The notes under the pieces are model-generated. The model was not told the origin of the DNA, searched no databases, and saw only the letters and a list, made by a program, of their open reading frames with translations. Positions 54,597-64,000 of a DNA stretch of 64,000 nucleotides are shown one piece after another. Positions within the stretch are counted from its first letter, which is position 1, and every line of letters starts with the position of its first letter. The translations under genes were made by a program, and so were the position numbers. Source of the DNA: Amycolatopsis jiangsuensis (GTDB lineage: Bacteria; Actinomycetota; Actinomycetes; Mycobacteriales; Pseudonocardiaceae); contig NZ_JACHMG010000001.1 in the NCBI RefSeq assembly GCF_014204865.1, positions 496,001 through 560,000 of the forward strand, read 5' to 3'.

Positions 54597-55286
54597 TCAG
54601 CCGAGGTGCTTCAGCGCCTCCCGGGTCGACAGTGCCGACAACGCGGGATGGGTGCGGACGAACGTCCGGACCCACTCGGGTGCGACCCGGGCGTGGTCTC
54701 GCAACGCCCACCCGATTCCCTTGCGCAGGAAGAAATCGGGATCTTCGGCGTTCGCCTCGAGCACGGTTGTGAGCAGCTCGTGATCGATCTCGTGCTTGGC
54801 GCCGACCTGGCAGATCACCGCGGCCCGCCGGCGCCAGCGGTCCGTGTCGAGGGCCCAACGCCGGACGACCGGCGTGGCTTCGGCCCGATACGCCCGCAGG
54901 ATCGGACCGACCCTGCGGATCGCCAGCTCGTCGACGTAGTCCCACCATGCCCCGCTGACGATCAGCTCGTCGTACATCGGCAGCAGGCCGGGATCCTGCC
55001 ACTGCCGATACGCGCGCTCCCCGCACAGCGCGATCGCGGCGTACCGCTCCTCGCGATAGCCGGCCTCCCGCCACAACTCGAGGACGGTCGCGATGAAGCT
55101 CACCCGATCCGGCAAAGGATGCTTGGCGAACACCGCCCTCGTGAGGATCGCGCGCAGCGGCTTCGGTACGCCGCGAAACGGCATTTCCGACTTCATGTAG
55201 GCCTGCATGGCCGGAGCGCGGTCCGCGTCCGCCAGCTCGGCCAGTCCACTTCGGACGGCGGCGACCAACTTGCTGTCCGCGGTCAT
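54597..55286 (-). CDS. DNA alkylation repair protein (AlkD-like HEAT-repeat glycosylase)
   Basis: The 229-residue all-helical protein matches AlkC/AlkD: MQAYMKSEMPFRGVPKPLRA, YREERYAAIALCGERAYRQW, GAWWDYVDELAIRRVGPILR (Asp of the WDxVD motif), RRAAVICQVGAKHEIDHELL and FFLRKGIGWALRDHARVAPE. AlkD removes bulky or positively charged alkylated bases. It is a single gene with ATG at 55286. Confidence 0.88.
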   Translation of the reverse strand: MTADSKLVAAVRSGLAELADADRAPAMQAYMKSEMPFRGVPKPLRAILTRAVFAKHPLPDRVSFIATVLELWREAGYREERYAAIALCGERAYRQWQDPGLLPMYDELIVSGAWWDYVDELAIRRVGPILRAYRAEATPVVRRWALDTDRWRRRAAVICQVGAKHEIDHELLTTVLEANAEDPDFFLRKGIGWALRDHARVAPEWVRTFVRTHPALSALSTREALKHLG

Positions 55287-55416
55287 TCGTGATCACCTCC
55301 GTTACGCCGTCTCCCCGTGAACGGGGGACGGCGCACCCCGCACCGGAAAGGACGATCGTGCTCGGTCGCGGGGAGCTCCGCCGGATGCTGGCCGCCCTCG
55401 GACGAAAAGGACCCCC

Positions 55417-56997
55417 GTGAGGAGAATCGCCGCTGTTCTCGCCGCAACGGCTGTCGGGGCCGCGATGCTGGCCCCACCTGCCGACGCGGCATCGGCCGAC
55501 GCGGCGGGTTACGCGCCGGCGCCGATCGACTGGGGACCGTGCACCTCGGGCCGGCTCGCCGGCGCGGGTGCCGAATGCGGCTTCCTGGTGGTTCCCCTGG
55601 ACTATGCCCGGCCTGGCGGAGAGACGGTGCGCATCGCCGTATCGCGGGTCAAGCACACGGCCGCGCAGTACCAGGGTGTGATGCTGGTCAACCCCGGCGG
55701 TCCGGGTGGGTCGGGTCTCGGCCTCTCGACGCTCGGCCGGTCCGTGCCGGACCACGCCGGTGACGGCTACGACTGGATCGGCTTCGACCCGCGCGGGGTC
55801 GGCGCCAGTGAACCGGCGATCACGTGCGATGGCGGGTACGCCTCCTATGACCGGCCGCAGTACGTGCCTTCCGTCCCGGGAGCCGAGCAGGCGTGGCGGG
55901 CGAAGGCGAAGGGCTATGCCGACGCCTGCGCCGGGAACGGTGCGATCCTCGACCACGTGAAGACCACCGACGTCGCCCAGGACCTGGAAAGCCTGCGCAA
56001 GGCGCTCGGCGAGACCCGGATCAACTACTACGGCTTCTCCTACGGCACCTACCTCGGCCAGGTCTACAGCACGCTCTACCCGGACCACGTGCGGCGCATG
56101 GTGCTCGACGGCAACGTGGATCCGCGCAAGGTCTGGTACCGGAGCAACCTCGACCAGGAGGTGGCCTTCGACCGCGCGATCAAGGAGTACTTCTCCTGGC
56201 TCGCGAAGTACGACGACCTCTACCATCTCGGCGGGACCGAAACCGAGGTGGAGAAGCTCTGGTACGAGCAGCGGGCACGGCTCGACCGTTCGGCGGCCGG
56301 AGGTGTGATCGGCGGCGACGAGTGGACCGACGTGTTCCTGCAGGCCGGCTACTACGTGTTCGGCTGGGAGGAGATGGCCGAGGCCTTCGACGGCTGGGTG
56401 CACCGCGGTGACTGGAAACCGCTCAAGGACCTCTACGACCAGACGAATCCACCCGGCGACGACAACAGCTACGCCGTGTACGCGTCGGTGGAGTGCACCG
56501 ACGCGCCTTGGCCGCGCAACTGGAACCGCTGGCGCTTCGACGCCTGGCGGACTCATCTGCGTGCGCCGTTCGAGACGTGGGGTAACACCTGGTTCAACGC
56601 GCCCTGCGCCGACTGGCCCGCGAAGGCCGCGCGGCCGGTGCACGTAGATGGCGGGAAGGTCGGCGGCATCCTGCTCATCAGCGAGGAACTGGACGCGGCC
56701 ACGCCCTATGCGGGCAGCCTCGAGGTGCGCGGAATGTTCCCCCGATCGAGTCTGATCAGCGCGCCCGGTGGAACGACCCACGCCGGCTCCCTCTCCGGCG
56801 TGGCGTGCGTGGACGACAAAGTGGCCGCCTACCTCGCGAGCGGCACGCTGCCGAAGCGCACCGAGGGCACCGGATCGGACGCCCAGTGCGAACCGGTGCC
56901 GCCACCGGTACCGAAAGCCGCCGGTGCCCGGCAGAAGGCCGATTCCGCGGCGCGCCAACCGCACCAGCGTGTGCTCGCCGGTCTGCCCCGGTCCTGA
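55417..56997 (+). CDS. Secreted alpha/beta hydrolase (tripeptidyl aminopeptidase-like)
   Basis: The 526-residue protein has a signal peptide MRRIAAVLAATAVGAAML (cleavage after ADA). The S33-type fold shows GVMLVNPGGPGGSGLGLS, DWIGFDPRGVGASEPAITC, nucleophile Ser in YYGFSYGTYLGQVYS, and the C-terminal TAP-like part with GILLISEELDAATPY (acid) and APGGTTHAGSLSGVACVDD (His). Such exported enzymes release tripeptides from N-termini (Streptomyces SlpD/E, mycobacterial Hip1). GTG at 55417 follows AAAAGGAC. Confidence 0.88.
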   Translation: MRRIAAVLAATAVGAAMLAPPADAASADAAGYAPAPIDWGPCTSGRLAGAGAECGFLVVPLDYARPGGETVRIAVSRVKHTAAQYQGVMLVNPGGPGGSGLGLSTLGRSVPDHAGDGYDWIGFDPRGVGASEPAITCDGGYASYDRPQYVPSVPGAEQAWRAKAKGYADACAGNGAILDHVKTTDVAQDLESLRKALGETRINYYGFSYGTYLGQVYSTLYPDHVRRMVLDGNVDPRKVWYRSNLDQEVAFDRAIKEYFSWLAKYDDLYHLGGTETEVEKLWYEQRARLDRSAAGGVIGGDEWTDVFLQAGYYVFGWEEMAEAFDGWVHRGDWKPLKDLYDQTNPPGDDNSYAVYASVECTDAPWPRNWNRWRFDAWRTHLRAPFETWGNTWFNAPCADWPAKAARPVHVDGGKVGGILLISEELDAATPYAGSLEVRGMFPRSSLISAPGGTTHAGSLSGVACVDDKVAAYLASGTLPKRTEGTGSDAQCEPVPPPVPKAAGARQKADSAARQPHQRVLAGLPRS

Positions 56998-57176
56998 ATC
57001 TTGGCTGGTGCTTCGGTTCGGTCCGCCCGGCCGCGGCACCCTCGGTCTCCGCTCGTCCATCGATCCCCCTCAGCCGTCTTCCGTGGTCGCCGAAGACGCT
57101 AGGGCGGGGGTCCGACAGTTTCGGTGCGCAGTCACCCGATCGCGCTATGTGTCGGAAAAGTGTCGGGGGTGGCGGC

Positions 57177-57182
57177 TACCTT
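57177..57182 (+). promoter_or_regulatory. -10 element before the gene at 57190
   Basis: TACCTT, followed by 7 nt and ATG at 57190; there is no Shine-Dalgarno sequence. Confidence 0.4.
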
Positions 57183-57189
57183 CGCCGCC

Positions 57190-57666
57190 ATGACGATCAT
57201 CCAGGAACACCGGACCGAAGTCCGGTCGGGAGACATCCAGTACCAGGTCGCCGTCATCACCCGTACCGAGGGCGGTGAACCCGACCGCGTCACCGTCACG
57301 ATCGGCGGCGAGCGGCCCGACGGCGAGCCCGTCGCCGAGGGACGGCTCGACCTCGACGTGGCGTCCGTCGCGACGGTCGCCGAACTGCTCGGCACCAGCC
57401 TGCGCACGTTCGCCGGGGCGGGCGGGAGGCGAAGATCCCGCAGCCGGCCCGCGCGGCAGGGACAGCCGTGGAGCGACGAGATGGATGCCGAACTCGAGGC
57501 CCGGTGGCTCGACGGCGAGTCGGTCGCCGACCTCGCACGTCATTTCGCCCGCACGCCCGGTGGTATCCGGGCCCGGTTGCCGCGGGTCGGATGCGATCCG
57601 GAGCATCCGGGAAACCACCTGCCGACGCCGCCGAGCCTGCGGGACGAGGAGGAAGGAGCGGCCTGA
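57190..57666 (+). CDS. Hypothetical protein with C-terminal HTH-like segment (158 aa)
   Basis: The N-terminal half (residues 1-70) looks like a small beta-rich domain. A basic linker (RRRSRSRPARQ) leads to PWSDEMDAELEARWLDGESV, ADLARHFARTPGGIRARLPR, a segment similar to the terminal helix-turn-helix found in several actinobacterial DNA-binding proteins. Probably nucleic-acid binding; function unknown. It lies between the peptidase gene and the arg operon. Confidence 0.65.
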   Translation: MTIIQEHRTEVRSGDIQYQVAVITRTEGGEPDRVTVTIGGERPDGEPVAEGRLDLDVASVATVAELLGTSLRTFAGAGGRRRSRSRPARQGQPWSDEMDAELEARWLDGESVADLARHFARTPGGIRARLPRVGCDPEHPGNHLPTPPSLRDEEEGAA

Positions 57667-60091
<2,425 letters not shown>

Positions 60092-60095
<4 letters not shown>

Positions 60096-61023
60096 GTGGC
60101 ACCGAGGGGCTGGTTTCCGCGGACGAGCGGCTCGCCACCGCCGCCGAGAAGGCCGGCGTGCTCATCGAGGCACTGCCGTGGCTGCAGCGCTTCCACGGCG
60201 CGACCGTGGTGGTCAAGTACGGCGGCAACGCGATGATCGACGAAGAACTGAAGGCCGCGTTCGCCGAGGACATGGTGTTCCTGCGGTTGGCGGGGCTGCA
60301 TCCGGTCGTCGTGCACGGCGGTGGCCCGCAGATCACCGCGATGCTCTCGCGGCTGGGGGTGCCGGGGGAGTTCAAGGGTGGTCTGCGGGTCACCACGCCG
60401 GAGACCATGGACATCGTGCGGATGGTGCTCGTCGGACAGGTAAGCCGGGAGCTGGTCGGGCTGATCAACGCGCACGGCCCGTACGCGGTGGGAATCTCCG
60501 GTGAGGACGCGCGCCTGTTCACCGCGGAGCGCAAACACGCCACTGTGGACGGTGAGCCGGTGGACATCGGCCTGGTGGGCGAAGTGGCCGCGGTCAATCC
60601 GGACGCGGTGCTCGACATCGTCAACGCCGGACGCATTCCGGTGGTGTCCACAGTGGCCCCGGACGTCGACGGGGTGGTGCACAACGTGAACGCCGACACC
60701 GCGGCCGGTGCGCTCGCCGCCGCGCTCGGCGCGGAGAAGCTCGTGGTGCTCACCGATGTCGAAGGTCTCTACGCGAACTGGCCGGACCGGTCGTCGCTGA
60801 TCGACCGGATTTCCGTCGACCGCCTCGAAAAACTGTTGCCGGGTCTGGCCAGCGGCATGATCCCGAAAATGGAGGCGTGCGTGCGCGCGGTGCGCGGCGG
60901 AGTCCGTGGCGCGCACGTGATCGACGGCCGGCTCGCGCATTCGGTGCTGCTCGAGGTGTTCACCTCGCGCGGGGTCGGCACCATGGTCCTGCCCGAATCG
61001 TCCCCTTCCGGAACGGAGCACTC

Positions 61024-61027
<4 letters not shown>
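60092..61027 (+). CDS. argB: Acetylglutamate kinase
   Basis: The 311-residue amino-acid kinase phosphorylates N-acetylglutamate. Lys in [20 protein letters not shown], then [34 protein letters not shown] and [15 protein letters not shown]. The N-terminal helical extension ([19 protein letters not shown]) is typical of arginine-inhibited forms. ATGA overlap with argJ. Confidence 0.97.
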
Positions 61028-63657
<2,630 letters not shown>

Positions 63658-63661
<4 letters not shown>

Positions 63662-64000
63662 CCGGGCAGATCGTGCTCGCCTATTCGGGTGGGTTCGGCT
63701 CGTCCGCGGCACTCGGCGTGCTCGCGCGGCAGGCCGACGTCATCGCGGTCGTCGTCGACTTCGGCACCGGGGATGTCGACCTCGACACGGTCCGCCGCCG
63801 TGCCGTCGCCGACGGAGCAGCGGACGTCGTCGTGGTGCGGGCCGGGGAGCAGCTCGCCGACGAGCAGTGCCTGGCAGCCCTGCAGGCCAACGCGGTTCTT
63901 CTCGGCCGTTACCCGCTGGTCGCGTCGCTGGCGCGGCCGGTGCTGGCCGGTCACCTCGTGGCCGTGGCCGAAGACCGCGGTGCGTCGGCGATCGCGCATG
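63658..64000 (+). CDS. argG: Argininosuccinate synthase (5' part, runs off the window)
   Basis: A GTG start overlaps the argR stop (GTGA). The 114 visible codons match ArgG by [42 protein letters not shown] and [16 protein letters not shown]. The pyrophosphatase loop, normally SGGLDTS, reads SGGFGSS here, replacing the conserved Asp. It may be a divergent or degenerate copy; the rest of the gene and argH lie outside the window. Confidence 0.8.

Overview
The window is high-GC DNA from an actinobacterium. Protein similarity, gene order and the argCJBDFRG and infC-rpmI-rplT arrangements fit the Pseudonocardiaceae, most likely an Amycolatopsis-like genome; this placement is inference from the sequence alone.

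Layout. Positions 1-5300 look like a decayed mobile island. It holds the C-terminal part of a large serine recombinase, two tiny overlapping genes, an IS701-type insertion sequence with intact ends but a frameshifted transposase, two genes of unknown function (one secreted and cysteine-rich), a phage-like DNA-binding protein and a terminase fragment. From 5553 on the window is ordinary chromosome. It begins with a TerC manganese exporter behind a yybP-ykoY-type riboswitch, an S9 peptidase, a RES/Xre toxin-antitoxin pair, and a LacI-controlled FGGY sugar kinase. Next come regulators, a MmpS-like protein, a FetB-like permease, a CPA1 antiporter carrying a zinc finger, an esterase, RNase HI, a metallo-hydrolase and uvrA. 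After a repeat-rich gap there follow an MFS pump with an HxlR regulator, a dicarboxylate transporter with a divergent DctS/DctR-type two-component system, a chitobiose-type ABC operon with a GH20 hexosaminidase, and a D-amino-acid and gluconate-type catabolic cluster under IclR control. Then come ACC deaminase with its GntR regulator, the infC-rpmI-rplT-rRNA methyltransferase operon, pheST, AlkD, a secreted peptidase, and the arginine operon argCJBDFRG, which runs off the right edge.

How genes work together. Many neighbours overlap by 4 nt (ATGA/GTGA) and are probably translationally coupled, most strikingly the seven arg genes. Several operons carry visible control sites: a LacI operator, TTGC-rich repeats before the IclR-linked genes, a 32-bp palindrome over the acdS regulator start, an ARG box over the argC promoter, and a metal riboswitch. 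At least nine genes show a TAnnnT-like -10 hexamer 6-8 nt before the start codon and no Shine-Dalgarno sequence, the signature of leaderless transcripts.

No tRNA, rRNA or CRISPR array was seen. The two largest non-coding stretches (about 9.95-11.06 kb and 25.93-26.9 kb) are G-rich and hold decayed repeats. The first also contains an apparently orphan LacI-type promoter followed directly by a very strong hairpin.
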